Assembly: GCA_015680685.1 (NCBI GenBank)
Contig: MNCI01009293.1
Location: 283,026 to 347,025, forward strand
DNA: 64,000 nucleotides
DNA from: Gnetum montanum
Lineage: Eukaryota > Streptophyta > Gnetopsida > Gnetales > Gnetaceae
Direction of reading: 5' to 3'
Every line of letters starts with the position of its first letter. The first letter of the stretch is position 1. A program made the translations under genes and the position numbers. Of this stretch, positions 1 to 10,738 are shown piece by piece. Below the pieces are notes generated by a model. That model did no database searches and was not told the DNA's origin. It worked only from the letters and a program-made list of their open reading frames with translations.

Positions 1-1700
1 TAGTTAAGGTAGGGACTCGGGTAAACATCACAATGGTAAGGGATCTAAGGATGGTGGTCATATTAAGTGAAAAGATGGTGGCAGACACTACAATGGTGGT
101 GGTAGTCCATATTTCTCTTCATCCTTTGCATCTAATTCCAAACATTCCTCTTCACCTTCTGGTTCTCATAAAAACTACCATCGAAATAATGGTGATGGAG
201 GTGATCAACAAGACAACAATGACCAACAAGGCCACCAAGAATCCAAAGGTGGAAAGAACCATGATTGGTGTCATCAATGCAATGATGATGATGAACCTCT
301 ATTGGTGACTCAAAAGCATGCTCAACATTACAAAGGTAGTAAAAATCCCAACTAGGCATGTGAGAGATAGCCAAATTAAGCACTTAGACATGAATAATAA
401 TCCAAGATTTGAGGGGGGATACAACTCTAATCTACAAACACATCTATAAGATTTTCACAATGCCTTTTCTTTATAGAACATTAAAAATTATTGGTAGTAA
501 CTCAAGATTTTCCCTAGGACACTTATCAAGGAATTTGAAAGCTAGTACTAGTTCTTGGAGCTAGAATTTGTTCACCAATGGAGTACAATGTTAGAGCTAT
601 TCAATGACAAATACCAGATGTACTCTAGAGTGTCTCACTTGAGAAGGAAAATCCAGGGCTAGAAATAAGGAACACATGAACCCTTGGATGTTTCCATGAA
701 CATATACTATTCACTCTTACATTGATGTCCTAGCCATGGTTATTCTCAAAAGAAACAACTTTGCCACATCATAGCGAGGCTTAGAGCCAAAACTAAAAGA
801 ACTCTTGGGGTTAATGTGCAAGGGAAACTATTTGAATTAAGAGATTATCAAATCCAAATGCTTATATAGTAGGTAGAAAAATAAGGAGGTGAGTTTTGGA
901 AAAGGGAAAGTGTAGAAGAGTATAATAGGGGCCCTTTCATTTGAAAAAGAAAGGTCCAATTTTGTGACAAGTAGGAGTCACTACTCGATGAAGTGGTGAA
1001 TAGGAAAACCTTGCCTATTCAAAAATCTATTTCTAAAATTTCAGAAAAGGTTGATAAATTATGGGACTCTTTGGATGAAAAGTTTCAAACTACTATGAAG
1101 ATTGTTGAAGCATCTAAAGAACAACGTAGGAGATAAAAAGAAGTTGAACATGCCTACTAGAGAGGTAAGGGCAAGGTTGTTGTTGTAGAGGAAGCTGTGG
1201 AAGCTAACTCTAATGATGATACTAGTTGTGACATTTGTCAATACAAACATCTAAAAGGATGTTGCCCTATGGTATCACACTTACAAGAGTCTAGGATGTA
1301 TGTGTTGAATCCTTGACTAGCACATTGGCAAGCATCCAGATGATTGCCTTATCCTCAAGGCAATCCAAGGTAGTTCCACCAGCAACAACAATCTTATTAC
1401 CCAAGTGGAGCTCCACAATAACTATGTGAGCAATATCAACAATGGCACCAATCAAAATTGTGGGAAATGCTAGTGCCAAGGTAGTAGTATGCTTACAAGC
1501 AACCATATTCATATGGGTACTATGTTCAACAACCTGTTTCTTCGAGAATTTCTGCAAGCCATGCCTCATTTCAGCATTACCCTCTAGAGTACCATCAAAC
1601 ACATTCACCATCCACTCAAGAAGATAACCCATATCCATACCACCCTCTACATCCATCTGCACACATCCCTTCATCCTCAACCTAGTTACCTCTTGCTTCA
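1..1700 (+). pseudogene. Broken gag of element A
   Basis: Gag packages the element RNA into particles. The first 350 bases encode a low-complexity linker rich in Gly, Ser, His and Asp. A capsid-like block follows from about 400 (NPRFEGGYN, then a Trp-rich stretch like plant retrotransposon gag). A zinc knuckle lies at 1,227-1,265, reading CDICQYKHLKGCC, with spacing CX2CX3HX4C. After it comes a Pro/Gln/Tyr-rich tail. The frame is broken by many TAG and TAA stops and by at least one frameshift between linker and capsid block. The linker also has an open +1 frame (33-308), treated as overprinting. The N-terminus is outside the window. Confidence 0.8.
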
Positions 1701-1849
1701 TTCATGTAAGGGGAAATTTCATTACAGCCACACCAACAAAATGCTACAAGGTTTGTACATTCACAATTGATTTTTCACTAAAAATGGTTCAGAAAATTAA
1801 TCTAGGAAATGACCCTTTTTTGATGCAATATTCCTCCTAAACCCTCACA

Positions 1850-2460
1850 ACCTAATGCGGCTGATCACTCTGCATCTCCAACACCCTCATCCTTTGTATC
1901 AAACACCTTTGAATGTCCTTCAAACCAAATGCTACCTTGGATATACACTATGATGTTAACTCATGTTGTTTCTGATTGGATCAAGGCTAGCAATCTTCCC
2001 ATGAAAATACCTAACCTAGGAAGTCCACTCATTTACCTATAGGTCATTGGACATGAGCCATGCAAGGATCTTTTTGATTCTGGTTCCAATGTCAATCTCA
2101 TCTCTCATGATATGTATAAGGCATGGAACCTACCACCTCTCAAGAAGAGCAGCATCCATTTAGAATTGGTAGATCAATCAATTATTGTCCCTCTAGGACT
2201 AGTGGAGGACATTGTAACCATAGTTATTGGAAGGTCCTATCTTGCCAATTTTTTGGTGATCAAGATTCAAAACTACAAAGGTGACTTCTCCATCATTATG
2301 GGAAGGGCTTGGTTAAGCATAGTAGATGCACATATAGGCATAAGGAACCTCTCCTTGGAAATATCCAAGAAAAATGAATTTGGAAGGGTGGAGAAGAAGC
2401 GTATTCCATGCATCACGTACAATGATAATGGGTACAATTATGTGCAAAAGATTTGATCCA
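1850..2460 (+). pseudogene. Protease of element A
   Basis: Retroviral-type aspartic protease that cuts the Gag-Pol polyprotein. The catalytic triad region reads FDSGSNVNLIS, with Asp-Ser-Gly at 2,076-2,084. Downstream is a clean 114-codon piece (2,112-2,456) containing MYKAWNLPPL, then VPLGLVEDI and IIMGRAWLS, all of which recur in C, E, H and I. One TAG interrupts the stretch upstream of the active site (QIxIYL block). A frame ends at 2,454 in a stop. The following 500 bases are a less conserved linker before RT, containing WGELEIHNNFKQEPPRVE. Confidence 0.85.
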
Positions 2461-2969
2461 TCAAAAGTACATACATTAAAGTATGCAATTAGTGTGCACA
2501 ATAAACAAATATTCAAAGATGTTTGTACATAGCAGCCACAAAATAGGAGGGAAACTAGTGGCTAATAGTTGACTTGGGATGCAACACATTATGCATGGAA
2601 CCAACTGAGAGCCTAACATGTGCTTATGTTGAAAACATGGATGAACTTGAGCAAGTTCATCACTAACTCTTTGATGAAGAAGATGATGATACATGCTGGG
2701 GAGAGTTAGAAATCCATAATAACTTCAAACAGGAGCCCCCTAGAGTTGAAAACTCTACCAACCAACATGGAGTATGCATTCTTAAACAATGGTAAGCTAG
2801 TCATAATCAATGCAAAAATTGCTCTTAAATAAAAAGAAAAATTATTAAGGGTGGTTATCAAATGGCCAACAGCCTTTGCTTGGTCACATCTGAAGTTGAC
2901 AAGAATCAATCCAAGGATATGCTAGCATTGCATTTACACTAATTTGGCCATGAAGCCAAGGAGATAGTC

Positions 2970-4260
2970 ACAGAGAAGCTTGAATCCCAAATTGAAGCAG
3001 ATCATCAAGGAGGAAATAGAATAACTCCTCAAGGAAGGGTTCATCTATCCCATCACAGATAGTGAGTGGGTTAGCCCACTTGTAATTATGCCAAAGAAAG
3101 ATGACAAGTGGCAAGTTTGCATCAACTTCAGGTTGTTGAACATGGCAACATTTAAAGATCATTTTCAATTGCCATTTGTGGACCAAGGGTTGAACACCAT
3201 ATCTGGGCATTGTTATTATAGCTTCTTGGATGGTTATAGTGGCTATAACCAAATCCAAATTGCTCTAGAAGATTAGTCCAAGACAACATTCATGAGTGCC
3301 TAGGGACTTTTGCATATTGTAAGATGCCATTTGGTTTGTCCAATTCCCCTACAACATTTCAATGCTTGGTCCTTAACATCTTCCAATAATAAATTGGTAA
3401 TGTTGTGGAAGTTTTCATGGATGAATTCTAGACCTATGGAGATATGTTTGAGCAAGCCTTGGACTACCTTGAGAAAGTACTAAAAAGATACGTGGAAAAA
3501 AATCTATAGCTCGATTAGCAAAAGAGTCATTTCATGGTCTAAGAAGGCATTGTGTTGGGGCATTGAATTTCACAAGAAAGGATTGAGGTAGACTTAAAGA
3601 AGATAAGGGTCATCCAAGGAATAACACTCCAACTAGAGATAGTTAAAGATGTCTAATCATTTCTTGGACATATTGGCTACTACCAGTGATTCATAGAGAA
3701 TTTCTCTAAGATCATAAAGCCATTGGTTAAACTAGTGAAGAAAGATGCTTCATTCATTTGGACTAAGGAATGTGAACATGCATTTCAATAGTTGAAAGAA
3801 AAAATCATAGAAACTCCAATTCTATAGGCACTAGACTAGTTTAGACCATTTCACATAATGACGAATGCATCTAATTATGTTTTAGGAGTAGTGCTTATGT
3901 AGTTGGATGATAAAAAACATCCATATTACATTTACTATGCAAGCTAAATAATTATAGTTGCACAATTAAATTACATTACCATGGAAAAAGAAATAATTAT
4001 AGTGGTGTTTTCTCTTCAAAATCTTAGCTACTATGTGCTTGGTTATAAGGTATTTGTGCACATGGACCATAGTACCATCCACTTCCTAATGAACAAGTTG
4101 ATGGTGAGCCCCCATATCATATGGTGGCTCATGATCTTATAGAAATTCATTCTCATGATGGTAGATTGAAAAGGAACTAAGAATGTGGTCATTGACCATC
4201 TCTCTCAGTTAAGATGGGATAACAAAGAGGAGGAAAGCCCAATCTTTAATTAGTTTCCAA
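2970..4260 (+). pseudogene. Reverse transcriptase and RNase H of element A
   Basis: RT copies the element RNA to DNA and RNase H removes the RNA. RT starts near LNPKLKQIIKEEIE and continues through EGFIYPITDSEWVSPLVIM, VCINFRLLNMATFKDHF and YYSFLDGYSGYNQI. The catalytic pair at 3,420-3,425 reads Met-Asp-Glu where copies C and E have Met-Asp-Asp, so this copy is inactive at the centre. A frameshift lies near 3,290-3,330. RNase H begins about 3,838 (FRPFHIM, then TNASNY, where C keeps Asp) and includes YYVLGYKVFVHMDH. Stops are mostly TAG. Confidence 0.88.
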
Positions 4261-4439
4261 ACAAACTTCTTTTTACAAAAGCAATAAATGACCAAGTACC
4301 CATAGAAATAAAATGGTATGATGGCATCCTCACTTACCTTCTCACTCAGGAGATGCTACAAGATCTAGACTCTAGGAAGAAGCAATAGTTTCTTCATTGG
4401 GTCACGTACTTCATGTAAATCAATGAACACCTCTACAAG

Positions 4440-5650
4440 GTATGCGTTAATAGTATGATTCGCTGGTGTATCCCTAATGAAGTTCAATTACAAGTTTTCT
4501 AGGATGCTCACAAAGGGCCATTTGGAGGCCATTATGTAGGGAGATGTAGGACCATAAAATTCCTAATGGTAGGATACTATTGGCCTACAATATTAGGGGT
4601 GCCCACCAGTTTGTCCAATCTTGTGAATGTTTTCAACGAGATGGTGGGATGGTCTCTCACATGGAAAGTCCCTGATAGTGGATTCAACCATTGGAGCCCT
4701 TTGACATATGGGGCATTAACTCCATGGGTCCCATCACATCCATGTTTAATGGAAAGACATATATCATTATAGTAGTCAACTATTGCACAAACTTGGTAGA
4801 GGCAGTATTTGTTACTAATTGTACATCATCCACTACTACTAGATTTGTATAACAATATGTTGTAAACAAGTTTGGGGTGCCATGTGCACTAATCTCTAAT
4901 AATGAAACTCATTTCACAAGTGAGACTTTTCAAAAATTAATGCAACGCTTGGGGGCTGAATATAAATTAACTATACCCTATAACCCTCAAGCCCATGATC
5001 AAGTAGAGGTAACCAACAAGGAGATTACAAAGATTCTAACAAGGACCATTAGAAAATATAGGAAATATTGAAGCAAAAAACTTAATGATGACCTATGGAC
5101 CTACCACTCAATATGAAAAATTCCTATTGGGTACTCTCCCTATGAGCTAGTTTATGAAAAACTTCCAATTCTCTCGATTCAATTTGAGCTCTGTACACTC
5201 TCAACAACCTGTGATCTGAATCTTGACCTAAGTCTAGCACAAAAAGAAAGATTGATCTACCTCGACATGCTAGATGAAAAATGATTGGTGGCCCTATTTT
5301 TGAATGATGTGTACAAGAAATTCAATAAGCAATGTTATGACCTCAAAATATAGAAAGTGAGATTTCAACCAGGAGATAAGGTTCTCTACCGAAATCCCAC
5401 ACACATATCCTAGAAGACAAAGTTTTAAACATTGTGGGAAGGACCTTATATAATTGATCAAACCTTTTCCTTTGGTGCCATGTTAATCTAAAAGTCTCAA
5501 ATCCAAATAAAAAGTAGTTGGTCAACATACAATAAGTAAAACCTTTCCTCAAACCAAGACAAACCAGTACAACTACCACCTCAACAAATGGACAACCACA
5601 CTCTATTTCTAGATCTCCTCCATTCAACATAGTCATTGGGGAGACGGCCA
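4440..5650 (+). pseudogene. Integrase of element A
   Basis: Integrase inserts the DNA copy into the genome. The N-terminal zinc-binding HHCC region starts at about 4,500 (DAHKGPFGGHYVG) and, after a frameshift, ends in SCECFQRDGG. Part of the catalytic core is open at 4,877-5,071, but the second catalytic Asp context reads ISNNETHF where H has SDNGTHF. The C-terminal domain has KVRFQPGDKVLYRNP and WEGPYII, with no chromodomain after it. The pol frame ends around 5,650 beside AGTCATTGGGGAGACGGCC, a purine-rich motif repeated at the pol end of every related copy. Confidence 0.85.
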
Positions 5651-7140
5651 TCTATGATAACCATCCACATGGCTCTTCAGTCTTTTACTTTTTATTTTAC
5701 ACATTTTTTCTACACTTTGTTGATTTTTACCTTTTTCTTTAGTTTTTTGTTCTATTGATTTTCTCAAATTTTGCTTTACAAAATTGTTAGTATGTTTTAC
5801 CTTTCATAATTAATTTTACATTTTTTATATTTTACTTTGTTTTATTTTTTTTAACAATGACTTTTCATTATTTTTGCTTAAAAAAGTGCTTTATTACCAT
5901 AGGATAGAGAACCACTATTGTTGTTTACTAAGGATGGATTGTGCTTAATGTTGTGATTGTCAAAGTTTGGTTTCTATTTTTTAATTTTGATGTCTAATGA
6001 CTATGACATGGTTTATTTTTCATGGAATAGGCAATAAGTCCATGACATCTACCCATCCAAACAAATCTATGGTTTTCCTTATTTTGGGAGTTTGAGGTCC
6101 CTTCCATTAAAAGAAAACTTCTAATCAATTGGTAACCTTGGTAGTTCCAGAATTGGAAAGGATTCAAAGGTTTGTAGATGGTGTGACTTCAAGGGGACTC
6201 ATAATCTTTGTACTCTTCTGCTTACTTGAGTTCTTGTGTTTTTTCCATGAATTTCTTACTATTCCATTCCAACCACTAATAGGAAGTCAAATAAGTTCTT
6301 TACATGGTGTGGTTCCCATCCAAAGATCCAAAAATAATGATGGAAATTTAAAGCACATCCCTTAGATAGATAAACAACCCACAAGCACTAGTTATGGGAC
6401 TAGAAAGACATGCTACCCATGCCTAAAGGTCCCCTCTAACTAAGGCTCTCTATCTCTCTCACTTCCTACTTCTCTTTTCTTCTCTTTAAGGAATGGTGGT
6501 TGTTTTGTCGGAACACTCTTGTGGCTTAAGTGGATCGATCGATCTTGGAGTGGTGATGTGAAGTCACTAACAGAGGTTGGTTTTGGTCTAAACTAAGGAT
6601 GGATCTTTTCAAGCTATTTTAAACACATATTTCACAAGGGACTTCTTACAACCTTAATTTAGGATTTCATTCCACATTCTCAATCATCCATCAATGCTAC
6701 CATAACTTACCTCACTGCCAGTTTCTATGTTATGTTCAATGTCTTAGTTTAATATGTCAAAATTCTTGGATGGATTCTTTTTGGTTGGTTCTTAATTTTT
6801 GATGACCATTAATCAATTGTGGGGCCCACAGACACCTTAGTTGGGGTTATGCAAGGATAATAAAGGCATGTGCCTACTATGGGAAGGATCCACTTGCATA
6901 TCTCTTGGTTTGGTTAGTTAAGTCCTTAACCTTCAACATTGCTACAATACTATCTTTTGCATATTCCATTGTGCAAACCACTCTGTGCTCCTTGAATTCT
7001 CTTTTTCCATTTTTCTTAATTTTCTTAAATTTTGGAACTTTAGCATCCTCATCTTGCATTTTCATTGTGTTCATGGCTATTTGGGCTTCCATTTGACCCT
7101 AATTTCATTCAAAATATCCTTGTAATTTTCAAGTTTTGAC
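5651..7140 (+). other. Conserved noncoding 3' region of element A
   Basis: No coding signal is visible. The first 250 bases are T-rich. From about 6,010 to 6,910 the sequence matches the same part of C, E and H on their own strands. The clearest block is at 6,383-6,445, with CACTAGTTATGGGACTAGAA followed by GACATGCTACCCATGCC and CCCTCTAACTAAGG. A second shared block near 6,850-6,930 ends in GGATCCACTTGCATA. Conservation without an ORF suggests either recent common ancestry or an RNA or regulatory role. Confidence 0.7.
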
Positions 7141-7362
7141 TTGATCAATGGTGATCAATAGTTGCATCGACAAGGCCCCGTCAATGCAACAAACTGTGTC
7201 AATTGGGCCTCATCAATGCAATTAACACTTTAAATTTTTCACATTTGGTCCATAGTGCCTAAGGAGTTTTTACACTTTCCAGAGCCCAAAGCCTTTCCAA
7301 GCCTATAACTCTTGCACCGTTTATCTAAATCACCCCATTCTTTGTTCCTACAGTTATTGGAG
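7141..7362 (+). promoter_or_regulatory. Putative internal promoter and leader ahead of ORF3 (element A)
   Basis: From 7,150 to 7,240 lie repeats of the type GCATCGACAAGGCCCCGTCA and GGCCTCATCAATGCAA. The same motifs fill the U3 of this element's own LTR at 10,755-10,830. About 120 bases later comes a leader ending in GGAGGTAAGC. C and H have the same order with a clear TATA box after the repeats, whereas here only TTTAAATTTTT is present, so the TATA may be decayed. I infer a second promoter that would make a separate ORF3 message. No transcript data are available. Confidence 0.5.
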
Positions 7363-7662
7363 GTAAGCTCTTAGTCATGGGGGTAGCAAACCTCAAGGTT
7401 TTGATGATCATTTTTTGAAACTTTTCCAAACTCCCCCAAAGGGTTAAGGTATAAAATGCTATTAAATCATTAATTTTTAAGAATTTAACCCTTGCAAAAA
7501 CTTCGTTAAAAAAAGGATTAACTTAAAAAATTAAAAATTAAATACTTAATCCATCAAGCTATAATCACACCTTAGCCATGAGTAACCTTCCTATGAGACA
7601 AGGTATTCTAGTCATTCTGAGTTACATAATATTTGCTACTCTATTGTTATGTGTGATTACAA
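7363..7662 (+). other. Predicted intron in front of ORF3 (element A)
   Basis: A donor, AG|GTAAGC, is at 7,361-7,368. The first ATG of ORF3 is at 7,663. Just before it the sequence reads GTGATTACAA, matching GTGATCACAG in C, so the acceptor AG appears mutated to AA here. The 300 bases between are AT-rich and have no ORF. The polypurine-like motif TTAGTCATGGGGG lies at 7,371-7,383, directly after the donor, as it does in C and H. Splicing is inferred, not shown. Confidence 0.5.
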
Positions 7663-10524
7663 ATGACACCTAGACTAAAGAGATTGCAAGAGGAAGGACC
7701 ATCAGAACCACGAGAAAAAAAACCTAGAGGAGAAGAGGCCAATAAGAACATGGACAAGAATAGGCTAAGGCAACCCATGCAACATGACCTCTTAGAGATG
7801 AGGTTAAGGTAGAATTTGTTTGATAGATTCCCAAAGAAGAAGCTACATCTAAACACTTGCAACAAGGTGAGGTGCTAGGCCCTATACCCAGATTGGAGGT
7901 CACACTCACATAGGCCTACCTCAACATAATCAAGAATTATGAAATTCAAACCCTGGTTCTCCAAGAGCTAAACTTTGGATTGTTCCTTAAAAGGGCTTTA
8001 AAAGATGTCAGAACTCAACTGCAAGCCTCTCCCATGTATCCAATCATTACTTCCAATGGCGAGTGGTACATGGAAGAAACATATCTCTTTTAGAACAACA
8101 GGAGAGTAGGAGTTGCTATGAAAATCAAGGATATCCAAATGTTCTACTTAGTAGAAGCCATTACGTAGGTCCTTGGGTTGCCTGACACAGGAACACAGTT
8201 GAAAAACCTATCCACATAAGTTGATTCTACAACAAAGAGGGAATGGACTCAATGGTGATATGGGGTTAACCATAAGGATTTTGGCATGCTCACATTGGTA
8301 GAATGAGTTTATTTTAAGATAGAGGCCTACCACCTCAATCCAATGATGAGGCCTAGTAAGATGACAACCTTCTCCACCCAAGCATGCACTGCTCTAAGCC
8401 AAAATTTTCTAGCAAACCTTCTATAGCTAATCTATCTAGAGATAGAGAAATGCTTCAAGGAGAATGAATGTGGAAGGAAAACCCTACCCTTTCCATGCTT
8501 GATTAGAAAATTATGCAAAAGGGTAGGGATAGTCTACTATGCAAATGATACAGTTAAAAATGCTTCTAATGTTTCATTGGCTGAGATGATAAAGGATAAG
8601 ACACCTACCACATCCATAGAAGAGGTGCAACAATGACCACCTCCACCACCTATCCATGAGCAACCATCAAAAGCTAACACTACAATTGAGTGCATGCACA
8701 AAATTTGAGAGTAGCTCTTGCAATAGCAAGAGTAGTAGGTAGGAATTAGTGGTGGAGATCCATCTACATACAAAATAGCCATGATTCACCTCAAAGAAGT
8801 GCTCATATAATCAGCCAAATGGAGGGAGGTGGATCAATGTTATCTATTCAACAAATGTAGTTTCTTGTGAGATCAAATCCAAGCACCGAAGAGGTGATAG
8901 TGTCTCTCTCCTAGCAATATTTATTCCCAAAAATCTCTAAGAATGTCATTTCCTTTTATGTAGGCTTGGAGGAGGGTGAGGAGGCAACCGTATTGGTGAT
9001 GTAACACTAGGGGTAAGAGATAGCTATGGAGATCATTGTTGACTGAGTCATTAAGGCATTAAAGGCACAAAAGGTTCCTGTACAAGATGTTTTACACTTA
9101 GGAATGTGTAGACATTCATAGGGACAATCAGCAGGAAATTGAATGTAGTTCAACATGAAGAACTGCTATACTAACTAGTAGGAACTAGGCAACCAATTCT
9201 AGGTATCTTTGATTTTCTGGATATCATCACTACAATCCAATCGAAGCTACTAGAGGCATAGGGAAAATGCCTTATCTTAGAAGGACAACTTGAAATAGCC
9301 CAAGCATATAATCAATGCTTGGTTGTTGAAGTTACTAAATTACATGCCCAAATTACCGACCCTACTCTTTTCAACCCTACATTAACATGAGATGAAATTT
9401 TTCAATAGCTTCAAGAACAACTAAAGTAGGTTGAGGGAGAAATGGTAATGATGGTCTTCAATTAGTCCATAGTAGAAGTAGCAACTCATTTAGTATGGAA
9501 GGACTTGATGCAGACATGCTAGGAGAATGAAATCTTGTTTGCAAAAAATCATCACCTGTGGAATGTTGATGCTTAGAAACAACAGCTAGAAGAATTTATC
9601 CATCAATAATAGGAACAACTTCCTAGAGCAAATTCTGAATTGAAAACATTGGTAGTGGAGAATCATAATCTCTTTATGGAGGAGGTCTACACCTTACACC
9701 AAAAGTCAGCTATTGAGATCACTACCTAGAAAAAGGAGGCTCTAAAATTTGAAATAGTTAAAAATCATTACAGAGACCAGGTTGGCCTATAGAATGAGAT
9801 GAATGAAAAGCATATCCAATTGGTGAAGGCAAAGATTAATGAGGCCCTCCATCAACTTCAGCAAGGCAAAGAAATGTGGCAACTCATTGTCGATGGGATT
9901 GATGCCTATAATAAGATAGAAATCTACATGAAGGAGTTGTAGATTAAAGAGATGATGGAGTACATGGAGTTGTCCAATCTCCGCTATGCAAACGTGGTAA
10001 TGTTAATTACCAAATGACCATGGTCTAAGCTTGAAAATCAAGTGGCTAGCTTGTACTTATTGTATGAGGCTAAGTTCAATAATCATAAAGACAGTAAGTA
10101 GAAGCTTGAGATGGAAAATGCTAAACTTGAGGTTCTCATGGCAAAATTTACTAACCAAAGATCAGTCACTAAGAACTTGGCCAAAAGAATGAATGACTAC
10201 TAGCCACTACAAGACATAGTTTGAGCATTTGACATCAAGCGTAAACAATTCATGGCCTAGTTTATCAACATAAAGGAGTTACTTCTTGTATTGCCTTATC
10301 CTTGGAATATTCCAGTTCTATCCCACATCAGCAAAGCTTCATGGATCAAGAATGATCCTAGGAGTAAAGAAGAGAAGATGAAAGAATTGCTAGATGCTTT
10401 TAGCCTTTCACCAAAAGTCATAGCAATAGTAGGACAACCACAACCACCTTAACCATCGACCATGACAAGAGTTGGAGAAGGTCCATTGGAGCCTAAGGAG
10501 CCTCCACCACCTAGCACCATGTGA
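7663..10524 (+). pseudogene. ORF3 of element A: Transposase_32-like domain plus coiled coil, broken
   Basis: This is a 2,862-base gene (954 codons) between pol and the 3' LTR. It starts MTPRLKRLQEEG and ends PPPPSTM-stop. Residues about 90-330 hold GEWYMEETYLF, then AIT-VLGLPD, then EAYHLNPMMRPSK and FPCLIRKLC..VG. That order resembles the plant transposon protein domain (Pfam Transposase_32), where LGLP and FPxLIxxLCxxxGV are typical. The second half is Glu/Lys/Leu/Gln-rich and reads like a coiled coil. Near the C-terminus is LPYPWNIPVL...DPRSKEEKM, shared with C. There is a frameshift near 7,890-7,910 and many stops. Function is unknown; the position is where Athila-type elements may carry an env-like gene, but I see no signal peptide or convincing membrane span. 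Confidence 0.65.
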
Positions 10525-10723
10525 TATGAACTTTTGTCTTCATGTAATCAAAGGATGTGCTCATCTAGCTTTTTGTACCATGCTCAATTTTGTAATTTGG
10601 CTGATTCATACACTAGGTACTCAGTTTTGTTATGTCTATTTTATCTTTTTTTATTATGTTAAGAGCTAGTTAATAGTCCCATACCTTTCCAATTTTTTAA
10701 AGAACTTGAGGATGAGATTTTAT

Positions 10724-10738
10724 TCAGTCGTGAGGGCA
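10724..10738 (+). promoter_or_regulatory. Polypurine tract of element A
   Basis: TCAGTCGTGAGGGCA stands immediately before the LTR start TGTTGAAATG. The matching place in D reads GTCGTGGGGGTA, and on the minus strand of E it reads AGTCATGGGGGTA. It would prime plus-strand DNA synthesis. The 200 bases between the ORF3 stop and this tract hold no gene. Confidence 0.75.

Noticed and set aside
6877-7092. Minus-strand 71-codon frame (MEAQIAMNTMKMQDED...)
   Set aside because: Lys/Glu-rich and opposite to the conserved 3' region of A. No counterpart is open in C, E or H.
7663-10524. ORF3 as a retroviral-type envelope
   Set aside because: The position fits Athila-type env-like genes, but I see no signal peptide, no convincing transmembrane segment and no furin-type site. 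The blocks fit a Transposase_32-like protein better.
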